From JBAXEO01 sp963789515 (GTDB lineage Bacteria; Actinomycetota; Coriobacteriia; Anaerosomatales; JAAXUF01), in the NCBI GenBank assembly GCA_963789515.1, contig CAWBKW010000004.1, positions 62,001 to 126,000 on the forward strand: a DNA stretch of 64,000 nt. Reading direction: 5' to 3'. How positions within the stretch are numbered: the stretch's first letter is position 1; every line of letters starts with the position of its first letter. Position numbers and translations under genes: made by a program. Of the stretch, positions 51,643-60,327 are shown piece by piece. The notes below the pieces were generated by a model. That model did no database searches, was not told the origin of the DNA, and saw only the letters and a list, made by a program, of their open reading frames with translations.

Positions 51643-52068
51643 GTGACGCGATTCTTCCCAAGCGCGAAGCGCGTGCTCGAAGCACGCGAGCGCCTGTCCA
51701 CGGGCCACTACGGTGACCTCGACCAGACGATGGGCACCGCGACCCTCCCGCGACCGGGCACGCGCGACCTGTGCGACCTGATCACCGAGTTCGGTGCGTT
51801 GGTCGACGAACTCGACCTTCGCGACGACGTCTCAAGCGGGTTCGTGGTACTCCTGCCGGTGCGGGTGAACGGAGTGAGTCTCACCACGCCGGTACTCGTC
51901 GACGTGGAGCGCTGCGAACTGGCGTTCACGAGCCATCCTCAGCTCGGAGCGGCCAGCCTCACGTCCGACGTGCTCTCCGAGAACCCGGACATCGCCAACG
52001 AGGTGCGCGAACAGCTGCTCGGCGTCCTGGCCACCTGGCACAACTTCGGCGCGGCCGACGAGAGCTGA
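51643..52068 (+). CDS. Hypothetical protein
   Basis: A 141-residue soluble protein with no family recognised. It is rich in Leu, Asp and Val, with an alternating beta/alpha look (VVLLPVRVNGVSLTTPVLVDVERCELAFTS) and a helical C-terminus. I start at GTG 51643 behind GGGGGTT; an ATG 26 codons earlier (51565) would overlap the lpdA promoter region, but a TAGCAC six bases before it makes a leaderless start possible. Divergent from lpdA, convergent with metF. Confidence 0.6.
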   Translation: MTRFFPSAKRVLEARERLSTGHYGDLDQTMGTATLPRPGTRDLCDLITEFGALVDELDLRDDVSSGFVVLLPVRVNGVSLTTPVLVDVERCELAFTSHPQLGAASLTSDVLSENPDIANEVREQLLGVLATWHNFGAADES

Positions 52069-52082
52069 CCAAGCGCGTCAGA

Positions 52083-52961
52083 TCAGGCGAGACCGGCGTC
52101 CTGAAGGATGCGCACGACCGCGTCGTCGGCGCCCAGCGGCATGATGTGCACGCCGTCCGCGATCCCCTTGAGGTCCCTGACCTGCTCGGCGGCGAGTCGG
52201 ATCGACTCCTCGAGCGGGTTCTCGGCCGAGGCGATCCTGTCCGAGATGTGCTCGGGGACCATCAGCCCGGCCAGCCGCTCGTTGATGAACTTGATGACGC
52301 GCGGGCTCTTGAGCAGCAGGATCCCGGCGATCAGCTTGGCGCCGGTCGGCCTCAGGGCCTCGGCGGCACGTGCGAACTTGTCCACGTCCGTGACCGCCTG
52401 CGTCTGGAAGAACGTCGCACCGGCCTCGATCTTCTGCAGAGCGCGCTCGAGCTGGATCTCCCACGGCTCGGCCTCAGGGAAGAGCGCCCCGCCGATGAGG
52501 AAGTCCGTCGCCCCGTCCAGCGGCGTGCCGTTCATGTCCGCGCCGGCGTTCATCCCGGCGGTGACCTCCATGAGCTGCGTGGAGTCGAGGTCGAAGACGC
52601 CCTTCGCCTTGGGGTGGTCTCCCCCACGCGGGTCGTCGCCGGTGACCACGAGCACGTTCTCCAGCCCCAGCGTCCAGGCGGCGAGCAGGTCGCTTTGCAG
52701 CGCGAGACGGTTCCGGTCTCGGCAGGTCTGCTGGAAGATCGGTTCGCAGCCGCCGCCGTTGTCGAGTACCACGCGCGATGCCGCCAGCGAACTCAGGTGC
52801 AGCGTCGCCCCCTGGTTGTCGGTCACGTTGAGCGCGTGGCACACCGGCGCCAACTTCTCGACGCTGGCGAGCATCGCCGAGTAGTCGGTTCCGTGCGGGG
52901 GCGCGACCTCACCGGTGATGACGAACTCGCCGCGAGCGAGCGCGTCGCGCAGGCGGCTCAC
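52083..52961 (-). CDS. metF: Methylenetetrahydrofolate reductase
   Basis: Reduces 5,10-methylene-THF to 5-methyl-THF. The 292-residue TIM barrel shows FVITGEVAPPHGTD (catalytic Glu near residue 18), VTDNQGATLHLSSLA, VVTGDDPRGGDH and FFQTQAVTDVDKF. It belongs to the group that acts with MetV, as in acetogens and relatives. The GTG start overlaps the metV stop in GTGA. Last gene of metH-metV-metF. The final electron donor cannot be told from this sequence. Confidence 0.93.
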   Translation of the reverse strand: MSRLRDALARGEFVITGEVAPPHGTDYSAMLASVEKLAPVCHALNVTDNQGATLHLSSLAASRVVLDNGGGCEPIFQQTCRDRNRLALQSDLLAAWTLGLENVLVVTGDDPRGGDHPKAKGVFDLDSTQLMEVTAGMNAGADMNGTPLDGATDFLIGGALFPEAEPWEIQLERALQKIEAGATFFQTQAVTDVDKFARAAEALRPTGAKLIAGILLLKSPRVIKFINERLAGLMVPEHISDRIASAENPLEESIRLAAEQVRDLKGIADGVHIMPLGADDAVVRILQDAGLA

Positions 52962-53611
52962 TTGCCCCCTCGCAGGTTCACGGAGCCGGGCCCGCGCTTC
53001 GCCGAGTAGTCCTTGGCCGGGATGACACCGGTACGCCCCCGGCCCTGCTCGGCGAGCCGCTGCCTGATCTTGACGTGCGCGCATTCGCGGTCGGTCAGGA
53101 CCTCACACATGCCGTTCCACATGCCGCCGCACGGCCCGTTGAGGAGCCCCTTGGGACAGGTGGTGACGGGACAGATACCGGCGGTCTTGTCGAGCACGCA
53201 GTCACCGCACATCTGGCAGCGCTCCTCGAAGACGCCGTGGCGCTGCACGTTGCCGAGGAAGGCGCTCTCAAGCCCGGGGAAGACCGGCTGCTTCACGCTC
53301 TCGGCGACGGTCTGCACGCCAGCGCCGCACGACAGCACCAGCAGCGCGTCGGCCTCCTCGACCTCGCGTACGTGCTTGCGCAGATCGAGCTTCGTCCCGC
53401 CAAGGTGACAGGTCACGGCTCCGACCACCCAGCCCGTGACCGAGTAGCCCTCGGCCTCGAGTGCCGCCTTCGCCTTCAGGATCTCGGGCTCGCCGCCGGT
53501 GTGAGCGACGGTCGCACACTCGCCACATCCGACGATGAACACCGTCTTGGCGTCCATCTCGGAGAGGTTGGCGCGGATGCGCTCCCAGTCCCGGGGCTTG
53601 GTGATGATCAT
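52958..53611 (-). CDS. metV: MetV: methylenetetrahydrofolate reductase C-terminal domain protein
   Basis: A 217-residue partner of MetF in the MetVF-type reductase. The C-terminal half is cysteine-rich (CQMCGDCVLDKTAGICPVTTCPKGLLNGPCGG), likely binding zinc and iron-sulfur clusters; the N-terminal half has VFIVGCGECATVAHTGG. The ATG overlaps the metH stop by four bases (ATGA), and the stop overlaps metF, so all three are coupled. Confidence 0.9.
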   Translation of the reverse strand: MIITKPRDWERIRANLSEMDAKTVFIVGCGECATVAHTGGEPEILKAKAALEAEGYSVTGWVVGAVTCHLGGTKLDLRKHVREVEEADALLVLSCGAGVQTVAESVKQPVFPGLESAFLGNVQRHGVFEERCQMCGDCVLDKTAGICPVTTCPKGLLNGPCGGMWNGMCEVLTDRECAHVKIRQRLAEQGRGRTGVIPAKDYSAKRGPGSVNLRGGK

Positions 53612-56070
53612 CTGCTCGCTCGTCTCGTGGCTATCGCTTCTGTCACGGCCTTGACGCAGCCGGGTGCGTCCTCAGAATACCCCGCTCCGATCGACGTCGC
53701 CCAATCGCGGGTCACCACGGCGCCTCCGACCAGCACGGGGAAGTCGCGCTGCGTCGCCCGCAGCGAGGCGACCGTCGCGCTCATCGCCGGCAACGTGGTC
53801 GTCATGAGCGCTGAGAGACACACCGCATCGGCCTCGGCCGCAGCGGCGGTGACCGTCTCGACGGCGACGTCGACGCCCAGGTCGTTGACGTCGAACCCCT
53901 GACTCTCGAGGAGCGAGACGCAGATGTCCTTACCGATGGAGTGGACGTCGCCCTTCACGGTCGCGAAGACGACGTGACCCGCCGAGGAGCCCTCGCCTTC
54001 CGGCGTGAGTTCCTTGACCCGTGCCACGGCCGCCTTCATCGCGCCGGCCGCGATCATCATCTGCGGGAGGAACACCTCACCGCGTCCGTAGGCGTCGCCG
54101 AGTCTCTGGATCGCAGGGGTCAGGACGCTACCGATGACGTCGCCGACCGGCATGCCATCCGCCACCACCGCGTCGACGAGCGCGGGTGCCGCGTCGGCGT
54201 CCCCTCGGAGCACCGCGGTCTCCAGCGCGGTGCGGGCGTCGGGCACCTCTGCGGGTCCCGTCGTGCCGGAAGCACCGCCGGACAGCAGGTCCGCACCGCC
54301 GGCCGCCTGGTCGAGCGCGCTTCGGTACGCCGCATCCCACGCGGCCCACGCCTCTCCATGGGCGTCGGGGCTCGTGGCTGCCGCACGTGCGCTGTTGGCT
54401 ATGCGCACCGCCTCCATCACCACGTGGTCGTTGGGATTGAGGAGTGCGGAGTCGAGGCCCGCCGCGACAGCGGCATCGAAGAACGCGGCGTTCAGCAGCG
54501 CGCGGCTCGGCAGTCCGTGGCTCACGTTCGAAACGCCGAGGATGGTGGCGAGCCCTGAATCGTGGGCAGCCGCGAGCGAGGCCACCGTGATGCGGGGAGC
54601 GTCGGCGTCGGTTGCCGCGGTCATGACCAGGGCGTCGACCACAAGGTCGGTGTCATCCATGCCCGCGGCGTGCGCGGCAGCTCGGACCCGCTCGACCACG
54701 GCGAGCCGTCCCGCCGAGTCAGCGGGTATTCCCGCATCGTCCAGCGCGAGGACGACCACGGCTGCGCCGTAGCGCCGGGCGAGCGGCAGTACCGAAGCGA
54801 TCGACTCGGGATCGCCGTTGACGCTGTTGATCAGCGCGCGACCGGGATAGACACGGAGCGCGGCCTCGAGGGCAGTCGGGTCGGTCGTGTCGAGAACCAA
54901 GGGCGCATCGGCGGTGCCGACCAGCGCGAGGACCGCTTGGGGCAGCGACGTGACGGCGTCCACCCCGGCGGCGCCCACGTTGACATCGAGCAGGTCCGCT
55001 CCGGCAGCCTCCTGCTCCGCGGCGTAGGAGCGGACGACGCTCATCGATCCCGCGAGGAGCGCCTCCTTGAGCGCGGGCTTTCCGGTGGGGTTGATGCGCT
55101 CACCGACGACTCTCACCGGCGATCCGGCGCCCAGGGTCACGATGCGGCGCGGGCCGGCAAGTACGGTGTCGCTGTAGCCGCGATCCGGAACCTCGACCAC
55201 GTCCTTGTCGGCGACAGCGTCGACGATGGCACCGGTGAAGATCGGGGTGGACCCGCAACAGGCTCCGATGGCGGCGACCCCTGCTTGGCGCGCGGCTGCG
55301 GCGAAGGCACCCATCTCGGCAGGGGTGCCGGGGAAGACGGTGCGTCCGTCCCTGTCGAGCACCGGCAGGCCGGCGTTGGGTTGCGCGATCACCGGCAGGC
55401 GGGTCGCCGAGACCATCCGGCGAGCGAGGTCGAGCATCTGGTCGGGCCCAAGGCCGCAGTTGAGGCCGACCGCATCGGCGCCGACCGCCTCGAGGATGAC
55501 GGCGGCCGTCTCGGGATCGGTCCCCGACAGGTCCATGCGGCCGGAAAGGCCGAACGTGCAGCTCGCGAAGACCGGCAGGTCGCAGACCGACTTCGCGGCG
55601 AGTACGCCGCAGCGAACCTCGGCGATGTCGGTGAACGTCTCGAAGAAGATGGCGTCGGGACCTTCTGCGGCGAGCGCGGCGATCTGCTCGGCGAAGATGG
55701 CGAACACCTCGTCGAAGGTCGCGCTCCCCATGGGCTCGAGCACGAGGCCGGTGGGGCCGACGTCGGCCAGCACGTGCCGGGCGCCGTCCTGGCGGCAGAT
55801 GCGTACCGCGGCACGGTTGAACTCCTCGACACGGCCGCCGTAGCCGTACTCGTCGAGTTTGGGACGCGAACCGCCGAACGTGTTGGTGATGCAGCAGTCG
55901 GCACCCGCCAGGCTGTAGAGCCGGTGGACGTCGGCGACGACCTCCGGGGCCGACACGTTGAGCAGCTCGGGGCACTCACCGGCAGGCAGTCCCGCCCGCT
56001 GGAGCATGGTACCCATCGCACCTTCGAGGACCAGGACGTCCCGACCCAGGCGCATCATGATGTCCGGCAT
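53608..56070 (-). CDS. metH: Cobalamin-dependent methionine synthase lacking the reactivation domain
   Basis: Moves a methyl group from methyl-THF to homocysteine through B12. The 820 residues hold a homocysteine domain with the zinc cysteines (GLNCGLGPDQ, GACCGSTP), a pterin-binding domain (VGERINPTGKPALKEALL), a B12 cap (about 590-690) and a B12-binding domain with His710 in GDVHSIGKD. The usual C-terminal SAM-dependent reactivation domain is absent, so a separate activator is expected elsewhere. The ATG is at 56068-56070. No riboswitch is visible in the 53 bases before it. Confidence 0.93.
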   Translation of the reverse strand: MPDIMMRLGRDVLVLEGAMGTMLQRAGLPAGECPELLNVSAPEVVADVHRLYSLAGADCCITNTFGGSRPKLDEYGYGGRVEEFNRAAVRICRQDGARHVLADVGPTGLVLEPMGSATFDEVFAIFAEQIAALAAEGPDAIFFETFTDIAEVRCGVLAAKSVCDLPVFASCTFGLSGRMDLSGTDPETAAVILEAVGADAVGLNCGLGPDQMLDLARRMVSATRLPVIAQPNAGLPVLDRDGRTVFPGTPAEMGAFAAAARQAGVAAIGACCGSTPIFTGAIVDAVADKDVVEVPDRGYSDTVLAGPRRIVTLGAGSPVRVVGERINPTGKPALKEALLAGSMSVVRSYAAEQEAAGADLLDVNVGAAGVDAVTSLPQAVLALVGTADAPLVLDTTDPTALEAALRVYPGRALINSVNGDPESIASVLPLARRYGAAVVVLALDDAGIPADSAGRLAVVERVRAAAHAAGMDDTDLVVDALVMTAATDADAPRITVASLAAAHDSGLATILGVSNVSHGLPSRALLNAAFFDAAVAAGLDSALLNPNDHVVMEAVRIANSARAAATSPDAHGEAWAAWDAAYRSALDQAAGGADLLSGGASGTTGPAEVPDARTALETAVLRGDADAAPALVDAVVADGMPVGDVIGSVLTPAIQRLGDAYGRGEVFLPQMMIAAGAMKAAVARVKELTPEGEGSSAGHVVFATVKGDVHSIGKDICVSLLESQGFDVNDLGVDVAVETVTAAAAEADAVCLSALMTTTLPAMSATVASLRATQRDFPVLVGGAVVTRDWATSIGAGYSEDAPGCVKAVTEAIATRRASR

Positions 56071-56123
56071 AGAGGAAGTCCCTTCGAGGTTCCGTGCATC
56101 TGAACGATCGCGGCCCGGCAGAG

Positions 56124-56456
56124 CTACTTCTCCAGGCTCTGCGTATAGCGTACCGCCATGAACCACATCGATCCGACGAAAAGAAGCGCGAGCACGCTCA
56201 TCTCGACCAAAGGCCCGGCCCCATACGCGAGCATGAAGGCCTGCCACTGCTTGGTCACCACCGCGAAGGCGACGTCGACGACGAGTCCGACCACCAGCAG
56301 CCACACGCAGGCGTTGGTCCAGAGCCGAGCCGCTCGCCGCCCGCGGTACGTACCCACGGCGTAGACCAGGATGAGCCCGATGCCCGAGACCATGACCACC
56401 CAGAAGCCCGCGGCCAGAAAGGTGAAGGACTGGAGCGAGAGATAGCCGAAATACAC
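56124..56456 (-). CDS. Hypothetical four-helix membrane protein
   Basis: A 110-residue protein with about three to four membrane helices (residues 8-30, 45-65, 70-85 and 88-104) and a basic loop (YRGRRAARLW). No family recognised. The GTG start at 56454-56456 has AGGAGGCGAGC upstream and lies nine bases after the nudix stop. It sits between nudix and metH in one probable transcript. Confidence 0.7.
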   Translation of the reverse strand: MYFGYLSLQSFTFLAAGFWVVMVSGIGLILVYAVGTYRGRRAARLWTNACVWLLVVGLVVDVAFAVVTKQWQAFMLAYGAGPLVEMSVLALLFVGSMWFMAVRYTQSLEK

Positions 56457-56465
56457 GCTCGCCTC

Positions 56466-56912
56466 CTACAGACAGCCGAGGCGCCACAGAGCCGCGGCGA
56501 TGATGTCGGCGTGATCGAACGCGAGTCCGTCGGGCAGCTCGTCGACGAAGTACCACGCCGCGTCGGCGGCGTCGTCACCGCCGACCACGGTAGGCGTCTC
56601 GAATCCGATGTCGGCGAGGTAGGCGGCACACACGTTCCAGCCGCGGGGGTCGCGGCCGGGATCGCCGAACGCGCCCACCGGGACGAGCGGACCCTCCCAG
56701 ATCAGCCCGGTCTCCTCGGCCAGCTCGCGACGCGCGGCCTCGACGGGACGCTCTCCCTCGTCCACGAAGCCACCGGGCAACGCCCAGCAGCCCGAGAACG
56801 GCTCGGCCGCTCTGAGCACGAGCAGCACCTTGCGCATCTTCACGGGGCCGGCGAACACGACGGTGTCGCAGGTGAACGCGGGGCGCGGATAGTCGTAGCT
56901 GAAGGTGTTCAT
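56466..56912 (-). CDS. NUDIX hydrolase
   Basis: A 148-residue hydrolase of nucleoside diphosphates linked to another group. The Nudix box is complete: GGFVDEGERPVEAARRELAEETGL (residues about 48-71). The start MNTFSYDYPRPAFTCDTVVF is like ADP-ribose or sugar-nucleotide pyrophosphatases; the true substrate is unknown. The ATG at 56910-56912 comes six bases after a TACACT -10 box (56919-56924), with no ribosome site, so the transcript may be leaderless. Confidence 0.9.
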   Translation of the reverse strand: MNTFSYDYPRPAFTCDTVVFAGPVKMRKVLLVLRAAEPFSGCWALPGGFVDEGERPVEAARRELAEETGLIWEGPLVPVGAFGDPGRDPRGWNVCAAYLADIGFETPTVVGGDDAADAAWYFVDELPDGLAFDHADIIAAALWRLGCL

Positions 56913-56918
56913 GCTCGC

Positions 56919-56924
56919 AGTGTA
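56919..56924 (-). promoter_or_regulatory. -10 box for a likely leaderless nudix transcript
   Basis: Minus strand TACACT ends six bases before the nudix ATG. The -35 is weak. It would head nudix, the membrane gene and perhaps metHVF. Confidence 0.45.
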
Positions 56925-57034
56925 CCCGACCGAGACGGCCCCCCGGCGTTGCTGCGCACGAGCGGACCGAAGCGGAGGCACACACGCGACGCTACACTGG
57001 TCGGACGCGCCCGCACGTCATCTCGGAGGTCTTC

Positions 57035-58030
57035 GTGGTCGACTCGTCCCGCCGTCTCAAGGTCATCCTCGCGATGGCGATCATGTACGTGGTGTGGGGG
57101 ACGACCTACCTGGCCATCAAGATCGGGCTCGATGCCGGCCTTCCTCCAACGCTGTTCGCCGGCGTACGGCAGATCCCGGCGGCGGCGCTCCTGTTCGGAA
57201 TCGCGGCGTGGCGCGGCGCGAGTCTCCGGATCTCTCCGCGGGACCTCCGGATCTCGGCCATCGTCGGCATACTGCTGATCGTGGGGGGTCAGTACTTCAC
57301 CTTCCTCGCCGAGCAGAGCGTGCCGTCGGGCATCTCGGCGCTCGTCGTCGCACTTCTCCCCCTGTGGATCGCGCTCGCCGAGTCGGCCTTTCCCGACATG
57401 CAGCGTCCCGGGCGTCTGGGATGGGTGGGGCTGGCCATCGGCTTCTCCGGCCTTGGGATCCTCCTTGCCCCGCGGCTCACGGGTGTCTCGGCAGGGGCGG
57501 GCGAACTCGCGGGCATCGGGCTGCAGATCATCGGCACCTGGCTGTGGGCGAGCGGCTCGATCTACAGCAAGCGGCATCCGGCCGCGGCCGACAACATGGT
57601 CATGACCGCGTACGAGATGCTCGCTGCCGGAGCCGTGCTTCTGACTCTGGGCACGCTACTGGGCGAATGGCCGCAGTTCGTGGTCACTCCCAAGGCGTTC
57701 TGGGCCCTCGCCTACCTCGTGGTGTTCGGCAGCGCCATCGCTTTCACCGCGTTTACCTATGCTCTGCAGAACCTCCCGGCGAGCAAGGTGATGACGTACG
57801 CCTATGTCAACCCGGTGATCGCAGTGTTCGCCGGTGCGCTCGCCGGGCGCATCGGCCTCGTTCCTCCCGAGCCTGTGACCGCCTCGACACTCATGGGCAT
57901 GGTCGTCATCGTGGGCGGTGTCGCCCTCGCCGTCGCCGCGCCCACCCGCCCGCCGAGACGACCGTCAGGTCCGGCAGCGAGGGAGTACCCGGAATCGGGT
58001 CTCGTCGATGCGGTTCCCAGCGAGGTCTGA
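57035..58030 (+). CDS. EamA/DMT superfamily transporter
   Basis: A 331-residue inner membrane exporter of the drug/metabolite family. Ten predicted helices form two EamA repeats: the first opens with MYVVWGTTYLAIKIGL, the second contains TWLWASGSIYSKR and FGSAIAFTAFTYALQNLPASKVMTYAYVNPV, both typical. A Pro/Arg-rich cytoplasmic tail of about 35 residues follows. The GTG start has CGGAGG. Substrate unknown. Confidence 0.92.
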   Translation: MVDSSRRLKVILAMAIMYVVWGTTYLAIKIGLDAGLPPTLFAGVRQIPAAALLFGIAAWRGASLRISPRDLRISAIVGILLIVGGQYFTFLAEQSVPSGISALVVALLPLWIALAESAFPDMQRPGRLGWVGLAIGFSGLGILLAPRLTGVSAGAGELAGIGLQIIGTWLWASGSIYSKRHPAAADNMVMTAYEMLAAGAVLLTLGTLLGEWPQFVVTPKAFWALAYLVVFGSAIAFTAFTYALQNLPASKVMTYAYVNPVIAVFAGALAGRIGLVPPEPVTASTLMGMVVIVGGVALAVAAPTRPPRRPSGPAAREYPESGLVDAVPSEV

Positions 58031-58162
58031 GCCCCGGCGTCCCCTCGATGAGAGAACTGCAATCCGCGCTCCACACCATCTCCACACGGCACACATTCCC
58101 CCTTCGCAAACATGAACGATAGTTGGGCTGCGGCACGATTCCGACGGAGGGTGGAGGTAGCG

Positions 58163-58378
58163 ATGATGCTCACGACGTACACGGCGCTCGGAGTCCTCGC
58201 CTTCGCAGCTCTGTGGGTCCTTGGCAGGGAGCGCGGACGTCTCGCCGTCGCTGTCACCACGCTGTCGCGACCGGTCTCGGCCGTTGACGAAGCTGAACGC
58301 GTCCTCTCGCGACGCTACGCGAAGGGCGCCATCTCGGCGGACGAGTACCACCGGATGATGGCGATTCTTCGCCACTGA
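58163..58378 (+). CDS. Small membrane protein with SHOCT-like C-terminus
   Basis: A 71-residue protein: an N-terminal membrane helix (about 3-22) and a C-terminal segment AERVLSRRYAKGAISADEYHRMMAIL matching the SHOCT motif, a short domain often found on membrane or secreted proteins and thought to mediate oligomerisation. I start at ATG 58163, five bases after GGAGGTAG; the frame is open further upstream. Confidence 0.75.
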   Translation: MMLTTYTALGVLAFAALWVLGRERGRLAVAVTTLSRPVSAVDEAERVLSRRYAKGAISADEYHRMMAILRH

Positions 58379-58430
58379 TCAAGCCCAACTCAGGCGCTCC
58401 CCCAGGCGCCAAGAACCACCCTCCTTGTGT

Positions 58431-58464
58431 GAAGTGACCCGGTTTGGCAGAGCCGGGTCGCTTC
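58431..58464 (+). terminator. 12-bp hairpin before the ABC exporter
   Basis: GAAGTGACCCGG (58431-58442) pairs with CCGGGTCGCTTC (58453-58464), with one G-T pair. It lies 50 bases after the SHOCT gene and ten bases before a TAGAAT -10-like box at 58475-58480. The T-tract is poor; it may be a terminator or an operator. Confidence 0.5.
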
Positions 58465-58546
58465 ATGTGTGGAGTAGAATGGCTCGCGAGCACGGCGACC
58501 GGGACTCAGGGCGCCGACCGCTCTACCCCGCGAGGAGCCACTCCGC

Positions 58547-60327
58547 ATGACGTCCAGTCTCCTGAGATCGCTCAGGTTCGTTCGTGACTACCGTTGGTAC
58601 GCGGTCCTGGGCGTGCTCGCGGTGCTCGCGGCGACCGCGGCCGACCTGGTCAGCCCGCAGATCCTGCGTCGGATCATCGATCAAGGCATCTCGAAGTCCG
58701 ACACCCAGGTGATCTTCACCGGCGCTGTCGGTCTCGTGGCGGTCGCCATCTTCGGCGGTATGGCCAGCTTCCTTCAGGGCTACTTCTCGGCGAAGGCGAG
58801 CCATGGCTCGGCGTATCAGATGCGCGACACGATCTTCGACAAGCTGCAGCGGCTGAGCTTCTCGTACCATGACCGAGCGCAGACGGGTCAACTCATCACC
58901 CGCGTGACCTCCGACGTCGATCAGGTGCGCGACTTCGTGGGCGGCGGGCTCGTCCAGGCCGTCTCCGCGGTACTCATGCTGTGCGGTGCCGTCGTGCTGC
59001 TCTTCAGAATGAACGCGGCGCTCGCCCTCCTGGCCTTCGCGGTCGTACCCGCGACCGCACTGGTGCTCGCGGTCTTCGTGCGCCGCCTTGGACCGTTGTT
59101 TCGCGGTCTGCAGGTCAAGCTCGGCACCCTCAACACAGTGCTGCAGGAGAACGTCGCCGGCGTGCGCGTCGTTCGAGCGTTCGCCCGCGAGCCTTTCGAG
59201 GCGGCTCGCTACGACGTGGCCAACCGCGACCTGCTCGCCCAGGGCCTCCAGGTCCGCCGGACGGTGGCCAATGCGTTCCCGTTGCTGTTCTCGGTAGGGA
59301 CCATCGGCGTCGGGCTCGTGACCTGGGTGGGTGCGGTGCAGATCGTGCGGGGCACGCTGACCGTCGGGGAGCTCGTCGCCTTCACGAGCTACCTGTTCCT
59401 GCTCCTGCAGCCGCTTTTCGTCCTGGGTTTCGGCGCTCAGCAGATCGCGCGGGCCGGCGCCTCGGCCGACCGGCTGTTCGAGATCCTCGACGCCCCCGAG
59501 GACGTCGCCGAGGCACCCGCTGCCGCGTCACTCCCGCGACTGACCGGCCGAGTCGAGTTCCGCGACGTCCACCTGCACTACCCGGGAGCCGATGCTGAGA
59601 CGCTTTCGGCGGTGAGCTTCAGTGTCGAGCCCGACACGACGGTGGCGGTGGTGGGAGCGACCGGCTCCGGCAAGACGAGCATGGTCAATCTGATCCCCCG
59701 CTTCTACGACGCGACCGGTGGCAAGGTGCTCGTCGACGGTGTCGACGTGCGTGATGTCACGCTCGCGTCGCTGCGAGGGCAGATCGGGTTCGTGATGCAG
59801 GACAGCGTCCTGTTCAGCGGGACCGTCCGCGAGAACGTCGCGTACGGCCGTCCCGACGCCACCGACGATGAGGTCGCCGCGGCGGCCACTGCCGCCCAGG
59901 CCGATGAGTTCATCCGGGCACTGCCCGAGGGATACCTCACCCTCGTCGGCGAGCGCGGCGTGAAACTGTCGGGGGGCAGCGCCAGCGGATCGCGATCGCA
60001 CGTGCACTCCTGATCGATCCCCGCGTACTGGTCATGGACGACTCCACCTCGTCGGTCGACTCGGCGACGGAGGCCGCCATCCGCTCGCAGCTCGACGCCC
60101 TGATGACCGGCCGCACCACCTTCATCGTCGCGCAGCGGCTGTCTACGGCGAAGCGCGCGGACATGGTCTTGGTCATGGAGGCCGGTCGCCTCGTCGCGAG
60201 CGGCACCCACGACGAGCTCCTGGCCGGCAACTGCCTGTACGCCGAGATCGCCGCGAGCCAGCTGGTCGGTGGCGACGACATCGCGACCCCGGCCGCATGC
60301 GAACTCGACGAGGGCGGTGCGTCTGTA
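58547..60327 (+). CDS. ABC exporter half 1, degenerate ATPase site (single-base frameshift)
   Basis: Membrane domain (about 15-310, six helices) and ATPase domain of a heterodimeric multidrug-type exporter. Walker A is GATGSGKTS. A missing G in the G-run near 59971-59976 breaks KLSGGQRQRIAIARALL; adding one G restores it. Walker B is VLVMDDSTSSVD, with Asp in place of the catalytic Glu, and the H-loop is FIVAQRLST, with Gln in place of His: both mark the inactive site of heterodimers. After repair the frame runs on without a stop into half 2, so the two may be fused. A TAA in another frame touches the half 2 ATG. Confidence 0.88.

Noticed and set aside
54562..56103. 513-codon plus-strand open frame
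   Set aside because: Antisense to metH, with the same skewed composition and no ribosome site or homology.
56071..56123. Possible SAM or cobalamin riboswitch before metH
   Set aside because: The gap is 53 bases, too short, with no recognisable motif.
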